DNA of 64,000 bases from Sinotaia quadrata (GCA_028829895.1 CM054180.1:115451973-115515972), one strand, 5' to 3'; shown: positions 44,335 to 56,399, numbered from the stretch's first letter. Numbers and translations: made by a program. Notes: generated by a model not told the origin, from the letters alone.

Positions 44335-44490
44335 CTGTTCACACCAACTATATTTCTGTACACACCAACTATATTCCTGTTCACACCTACTGTATTCTTG
44401 TTTACACCTACAGTATTCCTGTTCACACCAACTGTACTCCTGTACACACCTACAGTATTCCTGTTCACACCTACTTTATTTCTGTTCACC
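44335..44490. repeat. About 24-bp minisatellite
   Basis: TATTCCTGTTCACACCTAC and variants (TTTCTGTACACACCAAC) are repeated six to seven times. Confidence 0.9.
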
Positions 44491-45067
44491 AACCGGAAGT
44501 CTGCTTTTCCGTAAACAACATACGCATTGGATTAAAATATAAGTTTATGGCCCTGCGGTTCAAATTACAGTATTCAAATAATTAATTATCATTCATTAAT
44601 ACAATTAAAAGTTTATAATTACAGAGAAATGAAGACCCCATTCCATGACTATATGGAGGGTTGTTTTTTTGAATGAACTTATGTAGTGACTGCATGTTCG
44701 GATGTACATATACATGTCTGCAAGTGATAGGCGAAAGATTCGCATTGTAGAACTAATTTAGAACATAAAAGCTAAGGGTAGAGAATTTTTTAAAGTTTTA
44801 CATATTTATTTTTTTGAAAATAAAACAGCACGTGTTTGGTTTATTATAAGTGAAAATAGTTGCTCAAAATATGAAATATTTTAGGTTAACTAAGTACAAA
44901 TGTAAAATAAAAATTTTAAGAAATTGTAATCAAAAGTATTGATATCGAGTTCACGAACCGGACAGTGCTAGTGCTTGAGATGGCGGTGCCGAAAAGTGAG
45001 TTGTACACAATTGATGCTAGGCGGACCAAAATCGGAAAATGATTTAGGCCTAGTAGCGAAGCCACTG
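44491..45067. other. GPCR intron 1 sequence
   Basis: AT-rich, no recognisable features. Short minus-strand frames at 44916 and 44968 have no domain. Confidence 0.55.
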
Positions 45068-45415
45068 TATATATGCTTATCACTCTTAAAGATAAACGTA
45101 ACATAGAAGTGGGTCACTAACTGTAGGCTTATCACTGTTAAAGATAAACGTGACATAGTAGCGGGCCACTAATTGTAGGCTTATCACTGTTAAAGATAAA
45201 CGTGACATAGTAGCGGGCCACTAACTGTAGGCTTATCACTGTTAAAGATAAACGTGACATAGTAGCGGGCCACTAACTGTAGGCTTATCACTGTTAAAGA
45301 TAAACGTGACATAGTAGCGGGCCACTAATTGTAGGCTTATCACTGTTAAAGATAAACGTGACATAGTAGCGGGCCACTAACTGATAACAGGTTTATCACT
45401 GTTAAAGATAAACAG
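45068..45415. repeat. 52-bp minisatellite, about 7 copies
   Basis: The monomer contains GGCTTATCACTGTTAAAGAT, AAACGTGACATAGTAGCGGG and CCACTAACTGTA. Internal copies are almost identical, indicating recent homogenisation. Confidence 0.95.
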
Positions 45416-45863
45416 TAGTGATTAGAATGGAACACTAATGTATGAGAGCAGTCGGAATGTGAAGAGAGTTATTTTATGCACAGGGATATACAAAAGATCT
45501 ATAAATAGTTTGGACATTATGATTAATCCTCGTAAGCGAGAAGTCTCTCACTAGTCAGTATAACTAAAAATAGTTACAGAATGCGGTCACCAGATCAATT
45601 AGAATTAACAACGAAGATCCCCTCCAGTGATACATGTTTTAAGGTACACACGCAGAGTTATGTGTTTAAATGAACATGTATCAGTATGTGTATGTGTCTG
45701 TGTGTGATTTCGTATGCATTAATGCATGCAAATATGTTTGTATGAAAGGAAGTATATGCAAGCAGTGTATTCACATTCGTATACATGCATATTTATTTCA
45801 GTGTGTTAGTATTCACGTGTATCAATTTATGCCTGCATGCCTCTATTAACCAAATTAGATAGG

Positions 45864-45864
<1 letters not shown>

Positions 45865-45931
<67 letters not shown>

Positions 45932-45956
45932 TAGATTGACAGACAGACAGACAGAC

Positions 45957-46050
<94 letters not shown>
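45865..46050. repeat. (GA)n(GACA)n(GATA)n satellite
   Basis: Ordered blocks of GA, GACA and GATA. The second GATA/GACA array in this receptor gene's introns. Confidence 0.97.
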
Positions 46051-46337
46051 CACTTTGTTAACTTTTCTGCAGCACTAAATCTCTCGCTGGCAGCTTCAAC
46101 AAATGTCAGGAATATTGCTTAGCCAGCATTTCATACCGTCCCGGTCTAAATAGAAGGGATTTAAGTTTAACCTTTAAAAGAAAACTCGTACAAAGTTAAC
46201 AGACATATTTACCCACCATCCACTTAACAGTATATGACAAACAGTCCTTGTCAGAGATTTAATTGTTGTGAAAACATGACGCACAGAAAGCAGAAAAGTT
46301 TTGCATTTAATTGAAAGCGAATAAAATCATTACTCAC

Positions 46338-46380
46338 CAGTGGTGTTCATTGTCGTGTTTGAATTCAAGTTCGACTCCAT
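46338..46380 (-). CDS. GPCR exon 1 (N-terminus)
   Basis: ATG at 46380-46378 encodes 14 residues, MESNLNSNTTMNTT, and one base, followed by donor GTGAGT. Phase 1 matches exon 2. The start is supported by the signal-less, Asn/Thr-rich extracellular N-terminus typical of class A receptors. Confidence 0.7.
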
Positions 46381-46424
46381 TTTAATTTGAATTAAGGGAA
46401 CTGTATGAAAAAAATTAGAAATGT

Positions 46425-46690
46425 CAGTATACAGGAGTTACATTTTCTTTCAAAGAAATGTTAGTATAAAGAAGTCACGCATTTCTTCAAAGAAATGCCA
46501 GTATAAAGAGTCACATTTTCCTTCAAAGAAATGTCAGTATAAACGAGTCACACTTTCCTTCAAAGAAATATTAATATACAGGAGTCACACTTTTCTTCAA
46601 AGATATGTCAGTATAAAAAAGTCACACATTCCTTGAAAGAAATGTCAGCATAAAGGAGTCACTTTTCCTTCAAAGAAATGTAGGTAAGAT
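46425..46690. repeat. 37-bp minisatellite, about 7 copies
   Basis: The unit has AAGAAATGTCAGTATAAAG, GAGTCACATTTTCCTTCAA. It lies directly upstream (5') of GPCR exon 1, so it may overlap its promoter or 5' UTR. Confidence 0.95.
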
Positions 46691-46779
46691 ATTTAGCAGA
46701 CTATGTCCACTTTTACAGATAAAACGTTCTCATTAAGCTTCAGATACCGTCACAACAGTTGTGTCTTGAGAAATAAATA

Positions 46780-46886
<107 letters not shown>

Positions 46887-47046
46887 ATGTAAATGAATAT
46901 GCGATAAGGAGGCTGCAGTATAGCAAACCCTATAAATAATAACTAAATAAATAATTATTTCAAAATTAAGTAATAGCTTATGATTGCAAAAATTCTTTAT
47001 AATAGAAACTTTTTGTAGGTATGGAAGTAGGCAGATGCGTGTATAT

Positions 47047-47054
47047 ATATCTAC

Positions 47055-47122
<68 letters not shown>
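47047..47122. repeat. (TATC)n microsatellite
   Basis: Near-perfect run of about 19 copies. Confidence 0.97.
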
Positions 47123-47123
<1 letters not shown>

Positions 47124-49426
47124 GATATTTCTTAATTTTTATACATTTGTATTCATGGGTGCGTATAATTTTATGATTTAAAAGTGTTTTTAAAAGGAAA
47201 ATACAAATACTGCTTTTTCCATTAGTTTGATTTTCTGCGAACAAGTTTAATTGTTTTAAGTCGTTAGAGCCATTTAAAAAAAAGTCATTATAGTTATTTA
47301 ATCATTGAAACGTAATGATTCTACTGGCACAAATTACCACATTCAAAATGTGTCTATTAGCTGGCAACCCTTTCAGACATCTTCACATTGAAGGATCGAA
47401 CGAGAAAAGAAAAGAAAAGAATAAAAAGAAAAAGAAATGCTTACTCGCGTGGCATCATTTAAAGATTTGTATCATTAGTGAACAGTTAAGTGTGAACTTT
47501 TACCAGAAGTTGTATGAAGCTTTAGAAGAAATGATCTAATACCATGGTAATGAGGAAATTATGCATTTGTGAATACTTGTGTGCATTTGTATGTCTGTGA
47601 GTATACATAAGTAGGCTACATACATGTATAAGTGTGTGTATTATTTTATAAACTATATTCTACATAAAGTACTTTATAAAGAACACAAGATATTTAATTT
47701 ATGCCAATGCATACGAATAAAACTGACCAAGCAGAAACCTTGATGAATTAAAAACCAAACTTCTGACCCTTGACATAACACTAGCCATGTGAAACAGACC
47801 TTGAGACGAAATCAATAAACTGGACTCGGAAGGTGGTGCTTGCATGGCTTACGTAAGTAAACAAGGGAGCGAAACCCGGTACCACCTCAATGACTCAGTG
47901 GAGCGAATAATAGACTTTGTCACAAGACAGAAATTCGTATGGATCATTTTTACACTAACAAGGGCGATAATTAGGCTCTCAATCTGCTTAATCTCTTCGC
48001 AGATATTAATACTCTTATCGAAATATATATCGTCTCTATAGCATTTCTTTGGTATTTGTGGCGCGATGTGTTTAACAATCATTCCTAATAGAATAGAGAC
48101 AGAATCCGTAAAGGGCAAGAACTCAAACACAACCCTTTTCAACGTTATTCACTCCCTTACGCAATACGGTCCTGAAAGAAATAATGAAGTTTGACTCAAA
48201 TTTCCAAAGCAAAGCTAGTTTTCTTTATTATAGCAATCATTAATTAATAAAGGGAGAATGTTTTATTTATATATTCCAGAAATCATCTTAGTCCTTTTTA
48301 TTATAACAATCATTAATTAATTATTTCAACCAACTCTCAAATTATTATTATTGATTTATATTAAGTGCTTGAAATAATAATAAGGCACCCTTATTTCATG
48401 TAAAGCATTATTTCATACCGAGTGATACAAATAAAGTTTATTTACAAATAACTCACAAATGAATATTACGGAGCCTTTCAATTGCAAGGAAGAAATTTAA
48501 TAGCACAGCCTGCCTTTAACCACTGCTATTTGAGGTTGGCTTTCAATGTTAAAGGTGGTAACGAATATATATAAGTATAATGCTTATGACACCAAGGAAA
48601 GGGGGACGCCACAGAGAACAATACCATAGCTGTAGCCATCGAATTTATGAATTCCTAATTCATAGAAAGGGCCTAGCGACAAATTTTTATTATTTGTGCA
48701 ATATAATAGTTACGTCCAATCAACCAACTTTGGGCCCTAAATGTCCCATGACGTCATTTGACAGTGAAAAGTATGTTCTCGAGGTCACATAATTACAATA
48801 GAGATAATATCAGATGTTATTTTTATCTTATTATATTTTGGAGGGGGGGGGATAGTTAAAAAATATTTTTCAATAGTTTTATTGCATTTGCATTTTTTCC
48901 ATTATAACGTTTTATTTCAAAATGAATGAAACAACGATAAACTTTTGAATGTTTTTCTGTTGTCCTTGTTAAAAGTCAGTAAGTGGCTTATATTGCTTGC
49001 TTCTGTTTAGTGCTAAATAAAAACAGTTTTTTTTTAATATAGCTGTGTATTTTTTCGTGGCGGGGGTGGGGATTGTAGCCTTGAAGAAAACTGAGATTTT
49101 AATGTCTTATTTCACTTGCAGCTTTTATTGAGTTTTAATGTCTTGCCAACAAGGCAATGTAGAGGCCTATGCAGCAACATTATTTGGCTGTGGTTAGGGC
49201 ATCAATTGACCATAATCCGGCCTGTTCTTTATCATTATTTATCCGTTATAAAGAGATGGAGAAAATGTGGCAATGCATGCATTCAGTAATTTGTTTCACA
49301 TTTTTGATACCAAGTAAAATATATATATATATATATTGGTAAGTAATTCCCAAGCAAGTGAATTAAATGATAGAAATGAAAACAAATACTCTATTTATAT
49401 TATGTAAAATATTACTTCTAAATCAT
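47123..49426. other. Long non-coding stretch
   Basis: Overlapping frames at 47844-48142 on both strands are GC-richer than their surroundings but carry no recognisable domain. A G run occurs at 48841-48850 and a short TA run at 49320-49336. No gene called. Confidence 0.5.
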
Positions 49427-50096
49427 TTACAAAGTTAGTTTTATTCACAGTTACAAAAGTTAGTTTTACTTACAGTTACAAAATTTAGTTTGACGTACAG
49501 TTACAAAATTTAATTTTGCTTATGGTTATAAAATTTAGTTTTACTTACAGTTACAAATTTTAGTTTTACTAACAGTTACAAAAGTTAGTTTTACTTACAG
49601 TTGCAAAATTTAGTTTTACTAACAGTTACAAAAGTTTGTTTTACAAAAAGTTAGTTTTAATTACAGTTACAAAAGTTAGTTTTACTTACAGTTACAAAAG
49701 TTAGTTTTAATTATAGTTACAAAATTTAGTTTTACTTACGATTATAAAATTTAGTTTTACTTACAGTTACAAAAGTTAGTTTTACTTACAGTTACAAAAG
49801 TTAATTTTAATTACAGTTACAAAACTTAGTTTTATTTCAGTTACAAAAGTTAGTTTTACTAACAGTTACAAAAGTTAGTTTTAGTTACAGTTACAGAAGT
49901 TAATTTTACTTACAGTTCCAAAAGTTAGTTTTTAGTTACAGTTACAAAATTTAGTTTACTTACAGTTACAAACTTTAGTGTTACTTACAATTACTTTTAT
50001 TTAAGTGTTACTTCTTATTCAGTTACAAAAGTTTGTTTTACTTAGATTTAAAAAATTAGTTTTACTTACAGTTACAAAATTTAGTTTGACTTACAG
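49427..50096 (+). repeat. About 25-bp minisatellite, about 26 copies
   Basis: The monomer is TTAGTTTTACTTACAGTTACAAAA with G or T at the end. Every copy contains TTTTACTTACAG, which looks like a splice acceptor on the plus strand. The last copy ends exactly at the acceptor-like site in front of the open frame 50097-50358. Confidence 0.95.
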
Positions 50097-50358
50097 TTTC
50101 AGTGCGGAGTTCCTTGAATGTTATCGTTTCACAATGACAACTAATTCGCCGTCCTTACACCGAGATTTGCTAATGAATATGACTTTGCAGGCCGCTCTGA
50201 AATATCTTAACTACAATTGTATGCAGTCTGATGTGCAAAGCGAGGGATGTGATTTATATGTACGCTGTATGAACCAACATAATGTATTGCGCGCGGGCCA
50301 GTGGAAAAAAACACACCACGAATTGAGACTGAGCGGTTTTGCACTTAACAAAAACTGA
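50097..50358 (+). CDS. Possible terminal coding exon of unknown gene
   Basis: After TTTGACTTACAG at 50085-50096, an open frame runs to TGA at 50356-50358, about 86 residues. It is less AT-biased than the flanking array and encodes mixed, protein-like sequence, for example RDLLMNMTLQAALKYLNYNC and SEGCDLYVRCMNQHNVLRAG, with four Cys. An internal Met lies at 50134. No known family is recognised, no upstream partner exon was found, and no poly(A) signal is clear. It may be chance. Confidence 0.25.
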
Positions 50359-51124
50359 TTGATTGTTAAATTATTTTTTTTTAATTGCGTGCATTTCGTT
50401 TAACTGTTGTTATCAATTTAATTAGAGAGTGTCACAGAGATGGATGGACATTTATAGCAATAAGATTTTTAAACAAAGTTTCTCTTCCCCACCCACCCGT
50501 CTCTCTTTCCCTTTCTCCTCTCTCTTAATTCTCTCTGCTTCTCTATTTATCTACATAATGATGAAGATAACCATGATGATAATGACGATAATTACAGTAG
50601 TGGTGATTTTGATGGGTGTTCAATCTTATGTATGAAGCAGAAAACGTGCGCGTTTAATGTCCGTGTTCGTATGACCTTGATACTTGACATCAGAGAGAGA
50701 AATGGGAAGGTGACATTTTGCAGTCGGGAGGTGGTGGTCGAGATTGACACAGGAGATGAGGGGACGTTACTTCGGGTGGGGCTTCCCACACGTAAGTTTG
50801 AAAGATGAGCTAATAAAGTAAGGGAGATAATTAGGAAACTGGGATGTTTCAAGGAAGCATGGTGTACCTCCACCATCTCAGAACGGATATATCGGTGTGT
50901 TTAGGGCCTGTGCATCCGCTCCACCCACGACCACATTAACTTTATTTGTATTTATTTAATTTCCTTTCTACACTCTAGTAACGTCGGGCTTTCTGTTAGC
51001 CTATAATAAAATCTTTTAAATAAAAAAAAAACTAAATGCTTTACTATACAAAGTAACAGAATACAATACTGGCACACTTACACATGCACTCAATCTGCAT
51101 TATTTCTAAAAGTTACGGGTGGAT
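50359..51124. other. Non-coding stretch
   Basis: Pyrimidine-rich patch at 50488-50545. No gene recognised in the frames at 50429 and 50592. Confidence 0.5.
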
Positions 51125-51500
51125 AGATTGTGTTGTGTTGTATAACGATTGTGTTGTGTTGTATAACGATTGTGTAGTGTTGTATAACGATTGTGTTGAG
51201 TTGTATAAGGATTGTGTTCTAAAGGTGGATATATTGTATTGTGTTGTATAAGGATTGTTTTGTGTTGAATAACGAGTGTGTTAAGTTGTATAAGTGTTGT
51301 GTTGTAAAGGTGGATATATTGTGTTGAGTTGTATAAGGATTGTGTTGTATAGCAATTTTGTTGAGTTGTATAAGGATTGTGTTCTAAAGGTGGATATATT
51401 GTATTGTGTTGTATAACGATTGTGTTGAGTTGTATAAGGGTTGTGTTCTAAAGGTGGATATATTGTGTTGAGTTATATTAAGATTGTGTTGTGTTGTAGC
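51125..51500. repeat. TTGTGTTGTATAACGA-type minisatellite
   Basis: About 19-bp units GATTGTGTTGTGTTGTATAAC/G alternate with a longer unit carrying TTCTAAAGGTGGATATATTG every 60-80 bp, a two-level repeat. Confidence 0.92.
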
Positions 51501-52474
51501 TTGACAAAGTGACCAGAAAAAAACCAACTAAACAACTACAACTCTTAGAAGAGAGACCAAATATACACAGTAAATAATGCATTAAGCAATAGATGTCTTC
51601 TACGCCGCAATTTTTTTAAAACAAAGACTGACTTAACCATCAGGCCCACCCATCCTATCCCCTTCCCACAAATGCGCGAAATCAGCCCAAGATGAAGCAC
51701 TTCCCATAGTTAATGAATGAATATTTAAAACATTTGAAGATTATTCATTCACGGTATTGTATAGTAATTTATCCTTCACATTGTTTAAATCACTATCATC
51801 TCATATCTGTGTACTGCCATTTTTGTAATGTTCGCTTTTGTACTTTTTCTATTAATTGTCAATGATAACACGGGAGGACTGGGTGGGGTGGGGTGAACTT
51901 GAGTCTTGCAAGACGTCAGTAGGTAAAGTAGATTGTTTATGCCTTCGTCACTATCACTCTTTACATCATCGGGGAGCGGGGGTTAACAGACAAGGAGAAG
52001 GGGCTCCAAGCACGTCTGTGTGGCTTTGACTTTTGTGTAGATTGTTGAAATAGTTGTGCTGCTTGCTTGCTGCTTCGTTCGCTTCTTCCGTGCCGAAGTA
52101 TGATTCTTAGTGGTTCGCTGTGCTGTCAGTTTCAATATGTTTTATTTCACTATCCTCATCAGATTCAAGTTTGAGTTCACTAGTTTATTTGGGTGTTGCG
52201 GTAAAAGTTGTCAGTTTGATAGATTTGCTCTATTTATTTTTGTACGCAGTGGCCTTTGCTCTACCGAGGCAACTCTATCGATGATGCATTACGTCCCTTG
52301 TATGATGCATTACATCTCTTGTAGAGACTCTTGTACATTGGAGGTGAAATGGTACAGGTGTTCTGGTGCTCAGTAAATGTAAAATTCTTGCTCTGCGTTT
52401 TGCATGTCTTTTCAGGTATAGAATTTGTCTTTCATAAAGTGTAGAGATTATGGGGGGGGGGGGGTCATGTGTAG
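51501..52474. other. Non-coding stretch
   Basis: Contains GC-richer sequence at 51870-52100 and a G run at 52452-52464. The 88-codon frame at 52110 has no recognisable domain. No gene called. Confidence 0.45.
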
Positions 52475-52672
52475 CTGGGCTCGGTTTCACGACAGCCGCC
52501 CAACTTAAAGCGGAGCTTTCCCGAAAAGCGCGCTAGTTCCAAACTAGTTGTCACTTTTAGATAGCGTTTCACGACTGCCAACTAGAAACGATCTAAATTC
52601 TAAGTAGTTGCCAACTCGAAACGTCACATGACTTGTTTATAAATAGATCTATCCCACAATTCAATTTTAACA

Positions 52673-52917
52673 ATGGATGCCGAGCATGAAAATCGTCGCG
52701 CACATAAAGATATTTTCTCGCATTCAGAGATCGTTGCTTTAATAGAGGCACACGAATGCAGAAAAAAAAAAACATCCTACAATCACGACTAAAGAGCTCA
52801 GTCACAAACAAAGACAAAAAGAATGCATGGGCTGCTGTGCTTATGTTAGTGAATGCAATTTCTACCATTCATCGGTTAGCAGACGAACTTCGCTGTAAAT
52901 GGTCAAAACTACTTTAA
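52673..52917 (+). pseudogene. Myb/SANT-like DNA-binding protein fragment
   Basis: Begins MDAEHENRRAHKDIFSHSEI, with the Phe-Ser-x-x-Glu opening of the Myb/SANT-like domain found in Harbinger accessory proteins and NAIF1-type proteins. A run of A residues at about 52760-52771 changes the frame, after which SSVTNKDKKNAWAAVLM and LADELRCKWSKLL follow. These match the rest of the domain (Asn-Lys-x-Lys-x-x-Ala-Trp and Leu-Arg-x-Lys-Trp). TAA ends at 52917. A one-base-scale length change in the A run explains the break, so it is a decayed or error-containing copy. Such proteins bind element ends together with the transposase. Confidence 0.65.
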
Positions 52918-53394
52918 ACTAACAAGCGAAGCAAAAAGTTACCTTGCTAAAAAAAAAAAAAACCCTAAGACTGGTGGAGAACTCATCTATATTTTTATTC
53001 ACATTATCAAAATAAAAGTGCTATATTCTATTCTCAAAACTATAAACACTAAATCAGTTGTTTGAGGAATAAACTATAATTTGTTTAATATTGGATAACC
53101 TGTCATTTGACATAATAAATATTCCTTGCACAAGAAATGAATTAAACATTTATATAGAAATTATACAAATTGCAGTTTTAGTCATAAATTATATTTTCTA
53201 TTTTTTTTTTATTAACTGTTTCAATACTTATTTATTTTAGTTTTCATGATCATAAAACAATAACTATCATATCTCAAAAATACCTTTGAACATATGTGAT
53301 AAATACAACAGTATATAAACATGCAAACTGAAAACAATGAATATAGACTCTGTTTGTATAATTTATTTTTTTCTTAATAATTATTTTAATCAAT

Positions 53395-53765
53395 TCACAT
53401 TTAGGCATAAGTCACCATCATTATAATATTTAAATATCTATAAAAATTATGTTTAATATGACATGAGTCACCATCATATTAATATTTAAATGTCTATATG
53501 TGTTAAATTTGACATGAGTCACCATCATGTTAATATTTAAATGTCTATATGTGTTAAATATGACATGACTGTCATGAGTCACCATCATATATTAATATTT
53601 AAATGTCTATATGTGTTAAATATGACACGAGTCACCATCATAATAATATTTAAATATCTATTACTGTATGTGTTAAATATGACATGAGTCACCATCAAAA
53701 TAATATTTAAATGTCTATTTGTTAAATATGATATGAGTCACCATCATATTAATATTTAAATGCCT
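53395..53765. repeat. About 53-bp minisatellite, about 7 copies
   Basis: Each unit carries GACATGAGTCACCATCAT, TTAATATTTAAATGTCTATA and TGTGTTAAATAT. It lies inside the Harbinger-like element. GAGTCACCATCA is the most conserved part. Confidence 0.93.
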
Positions 53766-54760
53766 AGATCTTTTTGTAAATACTAACTGAAGTAGCAATT
53801 TATTTCTCTATCCAGCAGTTGCCAGTGTTAAGTCACATTTTATATTCATCTATATGAATTTTTCCCATCAGGCAGTGTATACATACACTGTTAATGTAAA
53901 AGTTAAATATATTTGTAACAACAATGAAATAAATGTAAATACTTTGAAAATACAAAAACTGTATTTTTCAGAAAACCAAAACAAAGCTGTTCACCTTTTG
54001 AAGATTTACACATAATTCTACTTCTAATTATATTAACTTATACTAATGCATTATTACTATGTAATGTATACATAATATATGGCCATTCTTTTTTTAAATT
54101 AAAAAATAATCATTAGTTGTAATGTTACAGCTAGATACACATATGTCAGTTTGACAGATGATGAGTAGTACTGAAAGTTTACTGTATTTATTTTTAATGA
54201 AAAACAATGAAACTTTAAAAAAAATTAAAATGCCACCATGTTTTTAGTCGTTATAACAATATTCTAAAATAGAATATATATATATTTTTATTTTATTTTC
54301 AAAACTCTAGCGGTATAATTATGAAATAACTGTACATTTTATTATAATATTATATATGATCAAATATTACTATCACTAATATAATTTGGTTTAAAATAAA
54401 CTTAATGCCAATTAAAGTTGATTATTATTATTAATTTTTAATAGTCCACTAATGAAAATTTCCAGTTATATGATAAAACAATCATTTTTTGTTTTTATCT
54501 GTGGCTTTAGAGAGTTTTAAGTTGCATTATAATGAATATACAGATAAATAAAATTAAGGAAAGATATAAATCATTCTTGAGATTCATGGATTTAGTGGAA
54601 ACAGAATTGCAAAATTAATTAACTGCTTTCCTGTCACACATGATTGCATAAAAACTACACACATTTACATTAAAATAAAATATTTTGAAATGGGTGGTAG
54701 AAATAAAATATATGTTCATAGTGATTCATAAATGTTTCTGTGGATTGTTTCTGAGAATAT
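53766..54760. other. AT-rich interior of the Harbinger-like element
   Basis: No open frame longer than 60 codons and no repeat array. Where a transposase would be expected nothing is recognisable. Confidence 0.55.
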
Positions 54761-55041
54761 TAAACTATATACGATCCCGCTAAGGACAATTTCTTCTTTG
54801 CCTAGGGCTGTGATAGAATTGATGCACGCGTGACGCCTATTTGTTTGTACCTTAGGTCGCTGCTAGCGAAAGTTAGAGCTGGTAGTTAGGTGCTTCAGTA
54901 GTTCTGACCTAATTTAGGCCGCGAGTGCTCAAGGTTGCAGTCGTGAAACACTACCTAGCGCTTAGAAGGAAACTAAGCTTGTTGCCACCCAAATTAGGTC
55001 GAAAACCGCGCTAGTTGGCTGTCGTGGTGTTTGTGCGGTCC

Positions 55042-55734
55042 TAGGGGAGATAATTTTAAAGCAAGAAACAGAAGTTTCGTTCTTTAGTTTTAAAATTTAT
55101 TTAAATTATTTTTATTTTTCGTGTGTGAATATGATGAAGAATAAGTTAAATAAGAAGTATAAAGCATTTATTATTTTGTATAATTTATCTGAGCGTACTG
55201 TCTCTCCGTGTAACGCGCTGTGTGTCCCTGGAACACGTATCCATGTTACACACTTTCTGCCTCTACAATATATATATATTTTTAAGTGCTATCAGTAACG
55301 CGCTACAGTTAACTATCAAGAGGAAACTGTTGAAGTGGTCAGTGACTTTTTTAAGACTCGTATCTCACTACAGAAATCGCTGATTGAAAAATATATCTTC
55401 GTTTACTTTTACACTCTCTTTGATCTGTTTTATCTCTCTTTGATCTGTTTTATCTCTCTATGATCTCTTGTTCTGCCGTAATGCGTCATGGGAGTGTGAC
55501 GTGATCGCTGCTTAGCTAGTCCCGCTGTGACCTAGGCCATGTTTGCTGGTGGCTGAATTCTAAAAAGCGATGTTGTCTTCCCTGAAAATCTTTTAAATGG
55601 ATTTGTAATCCTTTAAAGCCTGGGTGGTATTTCCGACGGAGAGAATGAATCGGCCGAGGACGTCATCCATTCCGGTCGGTTGCAGCAACACGTGATCATC
55701 TGAAAACAAAGCAGAAAACTATAGTTTGAATCAC
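55042..55734. other. Non-coding stretch
   Basis: Contains a doubled 20-bp TTTGATCTGTTTTATCTCTC near 55418. The minus-strand 138-codon frame from 56029 runs through the AAT tract and has no recognised domain. Confidence 0.5.
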
Positions 55735-55872
55735 TGTAAAAAAAAATATATATATAATAATAATTTAAAAAGTATATACTGAAATACTTGATAGTAGTGG
55801 TAGAGCACTGTAAAAACATAATAATAATAATAATTAAAACAATATATACTGAAATACTTGATAGTAGTGGCA
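55735..55872. repeat. About 80-bp duplication with (AAT)n
   Basis: TATACTGAAATACTTGATAG TAGTGG occurs twice, each preceded by an A/T-rich run with AATAATAAT. Confidence 0.88.
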
Positions 55873-56097
55873 GACGCAAACAAGTTTGGAAGTGGGTAAT
55901 GTCTTCACAAACTCTATCAATAGAACGTGTTTGTTTATTTTTCGTTTTGTTTTGTAGAAATTTTCCAATGTCTGGGTTCAAATCTTCATAGACTCCAACT
56001 GTCGACGATCTTGCATGGGTGAAGGACAACTACGCAGATACCTAAGAAATTGTAATTCGACATGGAGCATAAAACCGGGCCCAAGAAGACTACGAGG

Positions 56098-56250
56098 GGA
56101 CTGATAACTAGAGAGATTGATAACTAGAAAGACTGATAACTAGAGAGATTGATAACTAGAGAGATTGATAACTAGAGAGACTGATAACTAGAGAGATTGA
56201 TAACTAGAGAGACTGATAACTAGAGAGACTGATAACTAGAGAGATTGACA
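56098..56250. repeat. 16-bp minisatellite, about 9 copies
   Basis: GACTGATAACTAGAGA and GATTGATAACTAGAGA alternate irregularly. Confidence 0.95.
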
Positions 56251-56309
56251 CGAGACTGTGATGTAAGCTTTCCCATCAGTCATCAGGCATTCATACTAGC
56301 TACTGTTGG

Positions 56310-56332
56310 CGATAGATAGATAGATAGATAGA
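56310..56332. repeat. Short (GATA)n
   Basis: Five to six GATA units. Confidence 0.9.
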
Positions 56333-56399
56333 TGAAACTCTATAACATTATTTAATCTGCAATCGGAGTAATTCATTGTTTCTTCATCGAAATCAAAAC

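Larger units (their letters stand above)
42289..46337 (-). other. GPCR intron 1 with two LINE relics and several arrays
   Basis: 4-kb phase-1 intron. It holds a (CA)n at 42390-42456, LINE relics on the opposite strand at 42550-44275, a minisatellite at 44335-44490, a 52-bp array at 45068-45415 and a GA/GACA/GATA satellite at 45865-46050. Nothing else recognisable. Confidence 0.75.
37328..46380 (-). pseudogene. Class A (rhodopsin-like) GPCR, four exons, one in-frame stop
   Basis: Plasma-membrane receptor, probably for a peptide or chemical ligand; ligand unknown. Four exons splice with matching phases into 326 codons, a usual class A length. Exon 1 (46338-46380) gives a short N-terminus with NTT glycosylation sites. 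Exon 2 (42021-42288) gives TM1 with the conserved Asn41, TM2, and Cys87 before TM3. Exon 3 (38859-39168) gives the end of TM3, TM4, the ECL2 Cys162 and TM5. Exon 4 (37328-37684) gives IL3, TM6, TM7 and a 40-residue basic tail (GKEFRRQLG after TM7). The DRY motif is FRW (113-115), followed by MAISKP; the TM2 Asp is replaced, and TM7 has INFIIF. This resembles divergent FMRFamide-receptor-like families. Codon 270 (37496-37498), in TM7, is TAA while the frame stays clean for 55 more codons, so it is a recent pseudogene, a null allele or a base error. Confidence 0.8.
52475..55041. mobile_element. PIF/Harbinger-like DNA element with a degraded Myb-like ORF
   Basis: The left end starts CTGGGCTCGGTTTCACGACA, and the reverse complement of the right end contains ACCACGACAGCCAACTAGCG. 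Subterminal blocks TTTCACGACTGCCAACTAG (left) and TTTCACGACTGCAACC (right, inverted) extend the imperfect inverted repeats to about 150 bp. TAG flanks both ends (52472-52474 and 55042-55044), a possible 3-bp target duplication. Inside are a frameshifted Myb/SANT-like ORF near the left end, a 50-bp minisatellite and AT-rich sequence; no transposase is recognisable. Family assignment comes from the Myb-like ORF and 3-bp flank; the tips themselves match poorly. Confidence 0.6.
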
